Part shown: in pieces, positions 1-6,553 of the stretch
Numbering within the stretch: the first letter of the stretch is position 1
Layout: each line of letters starts with the position of its first letter
NCBI GenBank assembly: GCA_023667165.1
Contig: JAMPAO010000073.1
Location: forward strand, 1-13,512
Reading direction: 5' to 3'
DNA length: 13,512 bases
From: Ruminococcus sp.
Lineage (GTDB): Bacteria; Bacillota; Clostridia; Oscillospirales; Ruminococcaceae
Program-made: the position numbers and the translations under genes
Notes under the pieces: generated by a model
Told to the model about the DNA's origin: nothing
Seen by the model: the letters and a program-made list of their open reading frames with translations, nothing else
Database searches by the model: none

Positions 1-5
1 AAGTC

Positions 6-34
6 AAAGTCCGACAGTGAAAAAGCCGGACTTT
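6..34 (+). terminator. Probable terminator of the gene upstream of the window
   Basis: An 8-bp perfect stem pairs AAAGTCCG (6-13) with CGGACTTT (27-34) around a 13-nt A-rich loop, and it is followed by a short T-rich stretch. The T tract is weak (TTTT then ATAGAAATTTT). It most likely ends transcription of a gene lying to the left of the window, since no coding region starts before it here. Confidence 0.5.
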
Positions 35-86
35 TATAGAAATTTTAATAAAAATTGTACATTTATCATATTTTTTTGAAATACAC

Positions 87-115
87 TTGAAATTATTGTG
101 ATTATATGATATAAT
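87..115 (+). promoter_or_regulatory. Sigma-A promoter of the GGDEF-EAL gene, with extended -10
   Basis: A -35 box TTGAAA (87-92) and a perfect -10 TATAAT (110-115) are separated by exactly 17 bp. The bases before the -10 are TGA (107-109), giving an extended -10 TGnTATAAT. A second TTGAAA lies at 76-81 but is too far from the -10. Transcription should start near 121-123, leaving a leader of about 50-90 nt depending on which start codon is used. Confidence 0.8.
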
Positions 116-126
116 TACATTATGTT

Positions 127-220
127 TATCGTCCTTTTAATGCAAAACCGTATAACGGCAGGGACGGTATTTTGAATATACGAGGCGTAATGCCGTCGGA
201 AACGAGGTCGCTTATGAGCG
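127..220 (+). promoter_or_regulatory. Foldable 5' leader with mutually exclusive stems before the GGDEF-EAL gene
   Basis: Stem A pairs 127-135 (TATCGTCCT) with 161-169 (GGGACGGTA), 9 bp including G-U pairs. It encloses a small hairpin CCGT/ACGG (148-151 with 155-158) and the motif GCAAAA. Stem B pairs 163-170 (GACGGTAT) with 190-197 (ATGCCGTC), 8 bp with one G-U. A and B share 163-169 and cannot form together. Stem B would hide the ATG at 190. A third small hairpin (CGCT 209-212 with AGCG 217-220) presents the ATG at 214 in its loop. The arrangement resembles a translational switch, but I cannot match it to a known riboswitch class. The ligand, if any, is unknown. Confidence 0.4.
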
Positions 221-2694
221 GTAGATTTTTTAATACATTCAAAGAGAGCTTCATTAAAAGGATAATTGCGCTGATACTTTTATTTAATATTATTTTTGTG
301 TTCTTATTTGTAAGTATGACTTTTATTATAACCAAAAACAATATAACCGGCAATAATAACGTTATTGTACTGACTTCATCGGACGCGGTGACTGCTGCGG
401 CGGAGGATTATTTTGATACGGCGGCCATCCCGCTGCATATAATGGCAAAAAACGCGCAGCTATGCGATTTTCTTGAGGATCCGTCAAAAGGGATGCAGGA
501 AAATATCGCCGATGATATGCGCAGCCTTGTTTCATCCTACAGCAACGCTGCCGCAATATGGTGCGTATCGGGAATAAACGGAGAAGCCGTGTCCGACAGA
601 GGCTATGAGGGACAGGTTGACACTTCGGACGACTGGTTTGAAGAAGCGGCGGAGTTTTATTCGGAATATCCCAGAATATACCTCAAATCCGAAGGACATA
701 ACAGCTTTATTGATTGTGATTCCCAGATAATAATGGTAATGCCTGTAAATAAGGATGGAGAATTTATCGGATGCGTCGGAACGGAGCTTACGATCGACGG
801 TCTTAGCGAGCGGATAGGAAAAAATCTGTATTACGACGGATTTTATGCCGCAGTCATAAACGAGAACGACAGTATCGTATGTGCGATAAGCAATATCAAC
901 GCTTCTGCGCAGGCGGGATTCAATACAAGCGAGGTCATTGAAACCAGCAGAAATTCGGCAATACAGTCGATCAGATCCGGATCGACCACAAGCTACGCTG
1001 TGGGCAAGCTCCTTGCAAACGGCTGGAGGACGTCGGTAATATACGACGGTTATGTGGCGGACGGTAATTTTGCGAAAATGTACGTACAACAGATAGTAAT
1101 ACTCATATGCCTGTTTGTGCTTGAGCTTATCGCGACGCTGAACGTTATAAGACACGAGGCAAAGGATATTCCCGAGATATCCGGTTCCATAGCGGAAATT
1201 TCCGCAGGAAACTATAATTTCAGGATAAATTCTGCCTCCCGCAATGAAATAGGTCTTATTGCCCAGTCGGTGGATAATCTTGCCCAGACCTTGCAGGACA
1301 AAAACGCCGTTATCGACGATTATACCAACCTTGATCCTACCACGGGACTTCAGAACAGATATAAGATGTATGAATACATGGACGATCTTATTATAAGCCG
1401 TGACGAAACAAGGAAGCGTTTTGCACTGCTGTTTATTGATATTGACAACTTCAAATGGATAACCGAAACGCTGGGACACAGGCAGGGAGACGAATTCCTT
1501 AAGATATTCGGTCAGCGGCTTAAATCCGTTGTGCCGAGGGTATTCAGATTCAGCGGCGACGAATTCATCATTCTTACGGAATTTAACGATGATTACGGTA
1601 TAGTTGACGAGCTGGTGCTGAATCTCCGATCGGAGTTCATAGAACCGATAGAGATACTCAACGATAAGCTGTACGCCCAGTTTTCCGTGGGAATATCGGT
1701 TTATCCCGACGACGACGCAAATCCCGATATGCTCTTGAGAGATGCCGATATTGCCATGAGCAGAGCAAAAGAAAAAGGCAAGGGCAGAACGTCCTATTAC
1801 AATGCGTCTTTGCATAAAAATGTTCTCAGCAAAGCAACCATTGCACAAAAGCTCAACAGCGCGCTGGAGAATAACGAGATGTTTCTTAATTTTCAGCCGA
1901 TCATTTCCGTTTCAAACGGAGATATCCACGGATTTGAGGTGCTTATCCGCTGGGAATCCGATGAGCTGGGATATGTCCAGCCGTTTACATTCGTTCAGAT
2001 AGCCGAGGAAACAGGCGCTATCGTGGAGATCGGCACATGGATATTCGAGTCTGCCTGCCGCTATCTTAAGGAAATGAACGAGTACAACAAGGATATAATT
2101 ATGTCCATAAACGTTTCTCCCATACAGCTAAAAAAGAAGGATTTCCTTGAAAAGGTCATCAGAACGATAGAAATATTTCAGATAAATCCGCAAAATATCC
2201 AGATAGAGATAACCGAAACAAGCCTTGTGGAGTTTATAGACGGCAGCAACGACGTTATCCAAAAGATCGCGGATATGGGGATTGCCCTTGCTTTGGACGA
2301 CTTCGGCACGGGATACTCTTCATTCGGCTATCTCAAGGATATGCCCATTAAAACTCTTAAAGTGGATAAATCCTTTGTTGACGAGATATGCAGCAAGAAC
2401 AAGGATTATCAGATCACAGGCTCTATTATAGATATGGTGCGCAATCTTGGTATAAAAACCGTTGTTGAGGGCGTTGAATCCATTGAACAGTATAATATTC
2501 TCAGAGATCTGGGCTGTGACTACATTCAAGGCTTTCTTATGAGCAAGCCTCTCAGCGCTACGGACGCTATGGAATTTGTTATGAGATATGACGAATTCCA
2601 CAAGCCGAACCAGCGTTCGCTGGAGGAAAATTCCAATAAACTGGCGGCGGAAAGGCTTGAAAAAGAGAGAAAAATGAAAGAAACACACATATAG
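214..2694 (+). CDS. Membrane-anchored Cache-HAMP-GGDEF-EAL protein, probable c-di-GMP phosphodiesterase
   Basis: The protein has 826 aa from ATG 214. A first membrane helix (about residues 14-40) is followed by a roughly 250-residue extracytoplasmic region of the double-Cache type, a second helix (about 291-311), a HAMP-like linker with an NYNF motif, a GGDEF domain and an EAL domain. In the GGDEF domain LDPTTGLQNR and FIDIDNFK are kept, but the signature is SGDEF (447-451), the usual ND before LGH is TE, and no RxxD inhibitory site precedes it, so cyclase activity is doubtful. In the EAL domain EVLIR (575-579), NVSP, EITE, DDFGTGYS (695 on), KVDKSF and VEGVES are present, covering the known metal and catalytic positions, so hydrolysis of c-di-GMP to pGpG is likely. 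In-frame starts exist at TTG 172, ATG 190 and ATG 214. I chose 214 because GAGG lies 6 nt upstream, but the others remain possible. It appears to be transcribed alone. Confidence 0.9.
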   Translation: MSGRFFNTFKESFIKRIIALILLFNIIFVFLFVSMTFIITKNNITGNNNVIVLTSSDAVTAAAEDYFDTAAIPLHIMAKNAQLCDFLEDPSKGMQENIADDMRSLVSSYSNAAAIWCVSGINGEAVSDRGYEGQVDTSDDWFEEAAEFYSEYPRIYLKSEGHNSFIDCDSQIIMVMPVNKDGEFIGCVGTELTIDGLSERIGKNLYYDGFYAAVINENDSIVCAISNINASAQAGFNTSEVIETSRNSAIQSIRSGSTTSYAVGKLLANGWRTSVIYDGYVADGNFAKMYVQQIVILICLFVLELIATLNVIRHEAKDIPEISGSIAEISAGNYNFRINSASRNEIGLIAQSVDNLAQTLQDKNAVIDDYTNLDPTTGLQNRYKMYEYMDDLIISRDETRKRFALLFIDIDNFKWITETLGHRQGDEFLKIFGQRLKSVVPRVFRFSGDEFIILTEFNDDYGIVDELVLNLRSEFIEPIEILNDKLYAQFSVGISVYPDDDANPDMLLRDADIAMSRAKEKGKGRTSYYNASLHKNVLSKATIAQKLNSALENNEMFLNFQPIISVSNGDIHGFEVLIRWESDELGYVQPFTFVQIAEETGAIVEIGTWIFESACRYLKEMNEYNKDIIMSINVSPIQLKKKDFLEKVIRTIEIFQINPQNIQIEITETSLVEFIDGSNDVIQKIADMGIALALDDFGTGYSSFGYLKDMPIKTLKVDKSFVDEICSKNKDYQITGSIIDMVRNLGIKTVVEGVESIEQYNILRDLGCDYIQGFLMSKPLSATDAMEFVMRYDEFHKPNQRSLEENSNKLAAERLEKERKMKETHI

Positions 2695-2705
2695 ATCCGG
2701 GCATT

Positions 2706-2736
2706 CCGCACAATAAAAGTAAGTTTATTTGTGCGG
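2706..2736 (+). terminator. Hairpin after the GGDEF-EAL gene, probable terminator with a poor T tract
   Basis: CCGCACAA (2706-2713) pairs with TTGTGCGG (2729-2736), and TAAA/TTTA extends the stem past a one-base bulge on each arm. The loop is about 6 nt. It sits 12 nt after the stop codon, where a terminator is expected. No clean run of T follows (only AGCCGCTTTGATTT), so efficiency may be low, or it may act as a 3'-end stabilising hairpin. Confidence 0.45.
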
Positions 2737-2748
2737 AGCCGCTTTGAT

Positions 2749-2781
2749 TTGCCGAAAGGAATGAACGTAAAGTGATATTAT
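2749..2781 (+). promoter_or_regulatory. Possible extended -10 promoter for the MFS transporter leader
   Basis: TATTAT (2776-2781) is preceded by TGA (2773-2775), an extended -10 as in the stronger promoters of this window. A TTGCCG at 2749-2754 is 21 bp away, too far for a good -35, so this rests mainly on the -10. Transcription would start near 2788, just before the pseudoknot at 2794. That position makes the call more plausible, but it remains tentative. Confidence 0.35.
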
Positions 2782-2793
2782 GCATTTGCACTG

Positions 2794-2847
2794 CTCCATG
2801 CAAGGTCTGAAAGGGACGAAGCTGCATGGAGGACAGATATTTCGTCC
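2794..2847 (+). ncRNA. Candidate H-type RNA pseudoknot in the leader of the MFS transporter
   Basis: Stem 1 is a perfect 9-bp pairing of CTCCATGCA (2794-2802) with TGCATGGAG (2823-2831). Inside its loop GGACGAA (2814-2820) pairs perfectly over 7 bp with TTCGTCC (2841-2847), which lies outside stem 1, so the two stems interlock. A further 5-bp pairing is possible between CAGAT (2834-2838) and ATCTG (2860-2864). The 320-bp stretch between the flanking genes also holds the hairpin at 2706-2736, the small ORF at 2826-2876 and the start-proximal hairpins at 2942-3012. I do not recognise the fold as a known riboswitch. A cis-acting regulator of the downstream transporter is inferred from position only. 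Confidence 0.4.
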
Positions 2848-2876
2848 TGACGGGTAATGATCTGTTCACGGCTTGA
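2826..2876 (+). CDS. Possible 16-residue leader peptide before the MFS transporter
   Basis: An ATG at 2826 opens a 16-codon frame (MEDRYFVLTGNDLFTA) ending in TGA at 2874-2876. AAAGGG (2810-2815) is 10 nt upstream and could serve as ribosome binding site. The start codon lies in the 3' arm of pseudoknot stem 1, and codons 6-8 form the 3' arm of stem 2, so translating it would unfold the structure. Short leader ORFs that control downstream expression are known for macrolide-efflux genes such as mef. Whether this one is translated cannot be told from sequence, and a frame this short can arise by chance. Confidence 0.25.
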   Translation: MEDRYFVLTGNDLFTA

Positions 2877-2941
2877 ATGTGTACAAAAATCAAACCAAAA
2901 CTTAAACATACGTTTTTTGTGCGGTATTATTTGTTTACGCA

Positions 2942-3012
2942 TTACCGGAAGCGACGCACCCCGTAAGACCTTGCATTTTCTTTATTATTATAAAATAAAA
3001 AGGAGCAAGGTC
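2942..3012 (+). promoter_or_regulatory. Two adjacent hairpins covering the ribosome binding site of the MFS gene
   Basis: TTACCGG (2942-2948) pairs with CCGTAA (2961-2966) with one bulged C. Immediately after it GACCTTGC (2967-2974) pairs perfectly over 8 bp with GCAAGGTC (3005-3012). The 30-nt AT-rich loop of the second stem holds most of the ribosome binding site AAGGAG (3000-3005), and its 3' arm lies between that site and the ATG at 3015, so the stem would hinder initiation. The same dyad could instead be a protein-binding operator in DNA. Confidence 0.4.
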
Positions 3013-3014
3013 AA

Positions 3015-4304
3015 ATGAAAAATAATTTTTTAAAATACAAAAATCTGGTTTTATTATGGCTTACCCAGGCGCTTTCCGCATTGGGAAGCTCAATGACGGG
3101 TTTCGGACTTGTCATTGTACTCTACAGGCAAAGCGGCTCCGCGCTTGCAAGCGCAATGCTTACGGTATGTTCTTATGCGCCTTATGTCCTAATGAGCATA
3201 TTTGCCGGAGCGTTTGCGGACAGATGGAACAAAAAAGCCGTTATGCTTGTAAGCGATACTCTTGCAGCGTTCACAACGGTCTGCGTGCTTATACTTTTGA
3301 AATCCGGCAACCTTGAGCCGTGGCACTTATACGTTATCAATGCCGTAAACGGACTGATGAATACCATTGGACAGCCTGCCGCCGATGTTGCCGTTACCCT
3401 TGTGACGCCCAAGGATTTTTACGGCAAGGCAAGCGCAATGAGATCGTTTTCCAATTCTCTCAACACCATACTTACTCCTGCTCTGGCAGCCTTTATTATG
3501 TCATTTTGGGGGATAGAAGCGGTTATAACCATTGACTTGATCACATTTGCGGCGGCGTTTATATCCCTGATGTTCTTTATACGCATACCGCAGGAGGAGA
3601 AAAAGCAGGGATCCGGTGATTCTGTTTTTGCGTCTGCAAAGGCAGGACTGGATTTTCTGAAACAAAACAAGGGTATACTGGGACTGATAATGTATCTGTC
3701 GGCGATAAACCTTGTCGCTTCCATTTATGAAGCGGCGATCGCACCAATGATACTTTCCCGTGAAAATGCCGGAGAAACTGCTCTCGGCGCCGTCAACGCC
3801 TGCGTAGGCATTGCTTCCCTTATAGGCAGCGTAATAGCGGGGGTACTGCCCGAGCCAAAAAACAGGGTAAAGACAATAAACCTTTGCCTGTTTATTTCAA
3901 TGAGTACGGAAAACTTTTTCCTTGCTTTCGGAAGAAGTCCCGTTATGTGGTGTATAGGCGCTGTTCTCGGCTGGATAGTCATACCTATGATGAACGCCAA
4001 CCTTGACGTTATAATGCGTTCAAAGATCCCCGTGGAAACGCAGGGGAGAGTGTTCTCCGTCCGCAATACGCTTCAGTTTTTCACTATTCCGGTGGGTTAT
4101 TTCCTGGGCGGTCTTATGGTTGACAATGTTTTTGAACCGTTTATGGCTGCAATGCCTCCCGAAAGTCTGCTTGTAAGCATATTCGGCAGCGGCAAAGGCT
4201 CCGGAGCAGCCTTGCTCTTTGCGGTAATAGGCGCAGCGGGAGTTATCGTCTGTCTTATTTTTTCCCGTAATAAAGATATCAACGCTCTTGAAAAGGATGG
4301 ATAA
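3015..4304 (+). CDS. MFS transporter, MefA-like (DHA3-type) efflux family
   Basis: The protein has 429 aa with about twelve hydrophobic segments, the normal size for a major facilitator. The loop after helix 2 carries GAFADRWNKK (65-74), a good MFS motif A. The N-terminal pattern (LWLTQALSALGSSMTGF, then YRQSGSALASAM) and the FYGKASAM and TQGRVFSVRN segments resemble the DHA3 group that includes macrolide exporters such as MefA. It is therefore probably a proton-driven drug or metabolite exporter in the cytoplasmic membrane, with unknown substrate. The start ATG at 3015 has AAGGAG 9 nt upstream. The leader is strongly structured. Its stop codon is only 4 nt before the start of the aminotransferase, so the two are very likely co-transcribed and translationally coupled. 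Confidence 0.85.
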   Translation: MKNNFLKYKNLVLLWLTQALSALGSSMTGFGLVIVLYRQSGSALASAMLTVCSYAPYVLMSIFAGAFADRWNKKAVMLVSDTLAAFTTVCVLILLKSGNLEPWHLYVINAVNGLMNTIGQPAADVAVTLVTPKDFYGKASAMRSFSNSLNTILTPALAAFIMSFWGIEAVITIDLITFAAAFISLMFFIRIPQEEKKQGSGDSVFASAKAGLDFLKQNKGILGLIMYLSAINLVASIYEAAIAPMILSRENAGETALGAVNACVGIASLIGSVIAGVLPEPKNRVKTINLCLFISMSTENFFLAFGRSPVMWCIGAVLGWIVIPMMNANLDVIMRSKIPVETQGRVFSVRNTLQFFTIPVGYFLGGLMVDNVFEPFMAAMPPESLLVSIFGSGKGSGAALLFAVIGAAGVIVCLIFSRNKDINALEKDG

Positions 4305-4308
4305 TAAA

Positions 4309-5499
4309 ATGAACTATGTTTTTTCCGACAAAATTTCCAATCTTAAACCCTCGGCAATAAGGGAGATACTGAAAATGACCTCCGATCCCAATATTATTTC
4401 CTTTGCCGCGGGAAATCCCGCACCGGACGCTTTTCCCGTGGAACGAATAAGGTCGGTAACTGCCGATATCCTGGAGAAAGAGCCTATATCCGCTTTGCAG
4501 TACAGCGTTACGGAGGGCTACGCTCCTTTAAGGAATGCGGTAAAAAAACGCCTGTCGGGTCAGGGAGCTTTTAACGAGCAAAGAGATGATCTGATAATCA
4601 CCTCCGGCGGACAGCAGGCAGCGGAGCTTTCCTGCAAGGTGTTCTTAAACGAGGGAGATACTCTTATCTGCGAATGTCCCAGCTTTGTGGGATGTATCAA
4701 TTCTTTCAAGTCATACAACGCTCATCTTGTGGGCGTGGAAATGGACGAGGAGGGCATTGACGCGGAAAAGCTGGAAAAAGCCTGCAAGGAGAACAAAAAC
4801 GTCAAGCTGCTGTATATAATTCCGAATTTTCAAAATCCCACAGGAAAATGTATGTCACTTGAACGCAGAAAGGCGGTCTACGACCTTGCCTGCAAGTATG
4901 ATTTTGTGATAATCGAGGATAACCCCTACGGCGAGCTGCGGTTTGAGGGAGAGGATATCCCGCCTGTCAAATCCTTTGACAAGGACGGCAGAGTTATCTA
5001 CGCAGGCAGCTTTTCCAAGGTTATTTCCCCGGGAATGAGAGTTGGCTTTGTTTCCGCCGCCCCCGAGATAATCTCAAAGCTTGTGGTATGCAAGCAGGTA
5101 TCGGACGTTCATTCGAATATCCTTGCCCAGATGATATGCCACAGGATAATCACCGACTATGATTTTGACGCCCATATCGCTTCTTTGCGTGAGATATACC
5201 GCAGGAAATACGACATTATGGCGGAGGGTATAGAGAAATATTTTTCAAAAAAGATAACCGTTACCAAGCCGCAGGGCGGTCTGTTCATATGGGCAGATCT
5301 GCCGGCAGGCAGCGATATGACCGCTTTTTGCAAAAAGTCGGTGGAAAGAAAGGTGGCGGTCGTACCGGGAAACGCATTCCTTGTTGACGATTCATCACCC
5401 TGCGGCAGCTTCAGAATGAATTTTTCCACTCCTTCCGATGAGCAGCTTAAAGAGGGCTGCAAGATCCTCGGAGAGCTTACAAGGGAGCTTTTTGATTGA
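4309..5499 (+). CDS. PLP-dependent class I/II aminotransferase (2-aminoadipate transaminase/MocR aminotransferase type)
   Basis: The protein has 396 aa, fold-type I. Visible features are SFAAGNPAPDAFP near the N-terminus, QYSVTEGYAPLRNAV, TSGGQQAAEL, the IPNFQNPTGK segment, DNPYGELRF and the PLP-binding lysine in GSFSKVISPGMRVGF (Lys237). FRMNFS near the C-terminus holds the expected substrate-carboxylate arginine. The pattern fits the group of LysN, kynurenine/aromatic aminotransferases and the catalytic half of MocR regulators; there is no HTH domain here, so it is an enzyme rather than a regulator. Substrates are probably an amino acid and 2-oxoglutarate, but specificity cannot be read. 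I chose ATG 4309 because GGATGG (4295-4300) is 8 nt upstream; earlier in-frame starts at TTG 4288 and ATG 4297 overlap the end of the transporter gene and have worse spacing. The gene ends at a strong terminator. Confidence 0.88.
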   Translation: MNYVFSDKISNLKPSAIREILKMTSDPNIISFAAGNPAPDAFPVERIRSVTADILEKEPISALQYSVTEGYAPLRNAVKKRLSGQGAFNEQRDDLIITSGGQQAAELSCKVFLNEGDTLICECPSFVGCINSFKSYNAHLVGVEMDEEGIDAEKLEKACKENKNVKLLYIIPNFQNPTGKCMSLERRKAVYDLACKYDFVIIEDNPYGELRFEGEDIPPVKSFDKDGRVIYAGSFSKVISPGMRVGFVSAAPEIISKLVVCKQVSDVHSNILAQMICHRIITDYDFDAHIASLREIYRRKYDIMAEGIEKYFSKKITVTKPQGGLFIWADLPAGSDMTAFCKKSVERKVAVVPGNAFLVDDSSPCGSFRMNFSTPSDEQLKEGCKILGELTRELFD

Positions 5500-5505
5500 T
5501 AAATT

Positions 5506-5551
5506 ATTAAAGCGGCGCAGGATTTTTTATGGAGTCCTGCGCCGCTTTAAT
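5506..5551. terminator. Bidirectional terminator between convergent operons
   Basis: A perfect 17-bp stem, 5506-5522 with 5535-5551, has a GC-rich core (GCGGCGCAGGA) and a 12-nt loop. On the plus strand it follows the aminotransferase stop by 6 nt and has a short T-rich tail within the stem end (CTTTAATTATT). On the minus strand its arm reads into CTTTAATAATTT, so it also ends the acetyltransferase operon arriving from the right. Confidence 0.85.
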
Positions 5552-5580
5552 TATTGATAGCTGTTTTTATATATTTAAAG

Positions 5581-6081
5581 TTATCTCACGTTTAACACAA
5601 AATTACTTCCGTTAAATGAAAAAACGCCGTCAAATGATACGGTTTCCGTTGAAATACACGTAAACCCCAGCTTATTAAGCAGTCTGCATGACGGTAAATT
5701 ATCAAGAGCCGTTCCCGCAGTAAACGAAGTCACGTCATATTTCTTAATGAAATGCTCTATCAGCGCTTTTGCGCTTTCGTAGGCATATCCCTTTGAATGG
5801 AATGCTGAATTAAAACAATATCCCAGGTCATATGCTTCGCCGTTTTTATGAAAACAAACATAGCCTATCATTTGATCTGTATTTGCTGCAAACACCGCAA
5901 AAAACAAACCGCTGCCGACAAACTGTTTTATCAGGGCGTTTACCGCCGCAGCCTCCGTCGGTAACGGACGGTCATATACAGAATACGGCGATTTGGCAAA
6001 ATCAACAAGCAGTTCTTTCATTTTTGCTCGGTCAGCTTCACGCAGACTTCGTATATATAATCTATCGGTTTTCAGTTCCAT
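5581..6081 (-). CDS. GNAT family N-acetyltransferase (RimJ/RimL type)
   Basis: The protein has 166 aa, the usual length of an Acetyltransf_3 domain. It opens with ELKTDRLYIRSLREAD, the common strand-helix start of RimJ/RimL-like enzymes, and contains MIGYVCFH, YDLGYCFNSAFHSKGYAYES (the acetyl-CoA-binding stretch, with H-x-KGYA in place of the more usual Q-x-x-GxG/A) and a C-terminal DNLPSCRLLNKLGF, which is the conserved N-x-x-S-x-x-L-x-x-x-x-GF segment. It should transfer an acetyl group from acetyl-CoA to an amine, but the target (protein N-terminus, small molecule or antibiotic) cannot be predicted. The ATG at 6081 is preceded by AGAGGA with 6-7 nt spacing. It is last in a minus-strand operon, 53 nt after the 136-aa gene, and ends at the bidirectional terminator. 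Confidence 0.85.
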   Translation of the reverse strand: MELKTDRLYIRSLREADRAKMKELLVDFAKSPYSVYDRPLPTEAAAVNALIKQFVGSGLFFAVFAANTDQMIGYVCFHKNGEAYDLGYCFNSAFHSKGYAYESAKALIEHFIKKYDVTSFTAGTALDNLPSCRLLNKLGFTCISTETVSFDGVFSFNGSNFVLNVR

Positions 6082-6134
6082 AAAGCTTCCTCTCGAGTAT
6101 TTCGGTTCGGTCGAAAATCAGTATAAAACAAAAT

Positions 6135-6545
6135 TTACAGTTTTTTCAGTGCATTTATAAAAGAAGGAAAGGCAGTCTGATCGGTCATAAACTCAAATTT
6201 TAGGCAATGACTCCTTGTATCGCCGTATATTTCTCCGGACACCTTAATATGTCCCGTTCTGTCGCATACAAAATCGATTCTGTTTCCATAGCCTATCTCG
6301 GTAAACGTCAATCGCTTTATTCTGAAATTTATCAGATCCTCTAACTGCTCCGCAAATTTTTTCATTTCTTTATAATACTGCTCGCACCCGTCTGCAAAGC
6401 CGGAAAACAAACCCGATACGATTTTAATATTAAACGAACAGTTATACGGATTTCCTGCTTTTTCATCTTCCGTGTTATGACGAAAATCTTTTATTTCAAT
6501 GTAATTACCGCAGTATTCAAGAACCGGATCCACAGCATTTAACAC
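6135..6545 (-). CDS. Conserved hypothetical protein of 136 aa, possibly WapI-like
   Basis: A small soluble protein with no signal peptide or membrane helix. It starts LEYCGNYIEIKDF, has a central amphipathic stretch (YYKEMKKFAEQLEDLINF), then strands ending in LKFEFMTDQTAF and a final helix. This strand-helix-strand order, with an EIKDF-like start and a segment-limiting helix, is reminiscent of the WapI/DUF6228-type proteins annotated as immunity proteins, but the similarity is weak and from memory only. No toxin gene adjoins it. The ATG at 6545 has an excellent ribosome binding site (GGGAGG, 6 nt spacing) and lies 8 nt after the stop of the isomerase-like gene, so they share one transcript. 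Confidence 0.65.
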   Translation of the reverse strand: MLNAVDPVLEYCGNYIEIKDFRHNTEDEKAGNPYNCSFNIKIVSGLFSGFADGCEQYYKEMKKFAEQLEDLINFRIKRLTFTEIGYGNRIDFVCDRTGHIKVSGEIYGDTRSHCLKFEFMTDQTAFPSFINALKKL

Positions 6546-6553
6546 CTCCCGAT

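Noticed and set aside
141..170. Partial resemblance to a class I c-di-GMP (GEMM) riboswitch: GCAAAACC, small hairpin, then GGGACG.
   Set aside because: The conserved GCAAAGCC after GACG is missing, and no second helical arm with the expected receptor was found, so it is treated only as an unclassified leader.
532..1848. Long open frame on the minus strand (438 codons) opposite the GGDEF-EAL gene.
   Set aside because: It lies wholly inside a clearly recognised gene, has no ribosome binding site or family motif, and reflects codon bias on the other strand.
2780..2857. Alternative 25-codon ORF from ATG 2780 in the MFS leader.
   Set aside because: No ribosome binding site within a usable distance, and the ATG coincides with the likely -10 promoter element.
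2971..2996. TTGCAT and TATAAA/TAAAAT just before the MFS gene as a promoter.
   Set aside because: The spacing is only 12-14 bp, too short for sigma-A.
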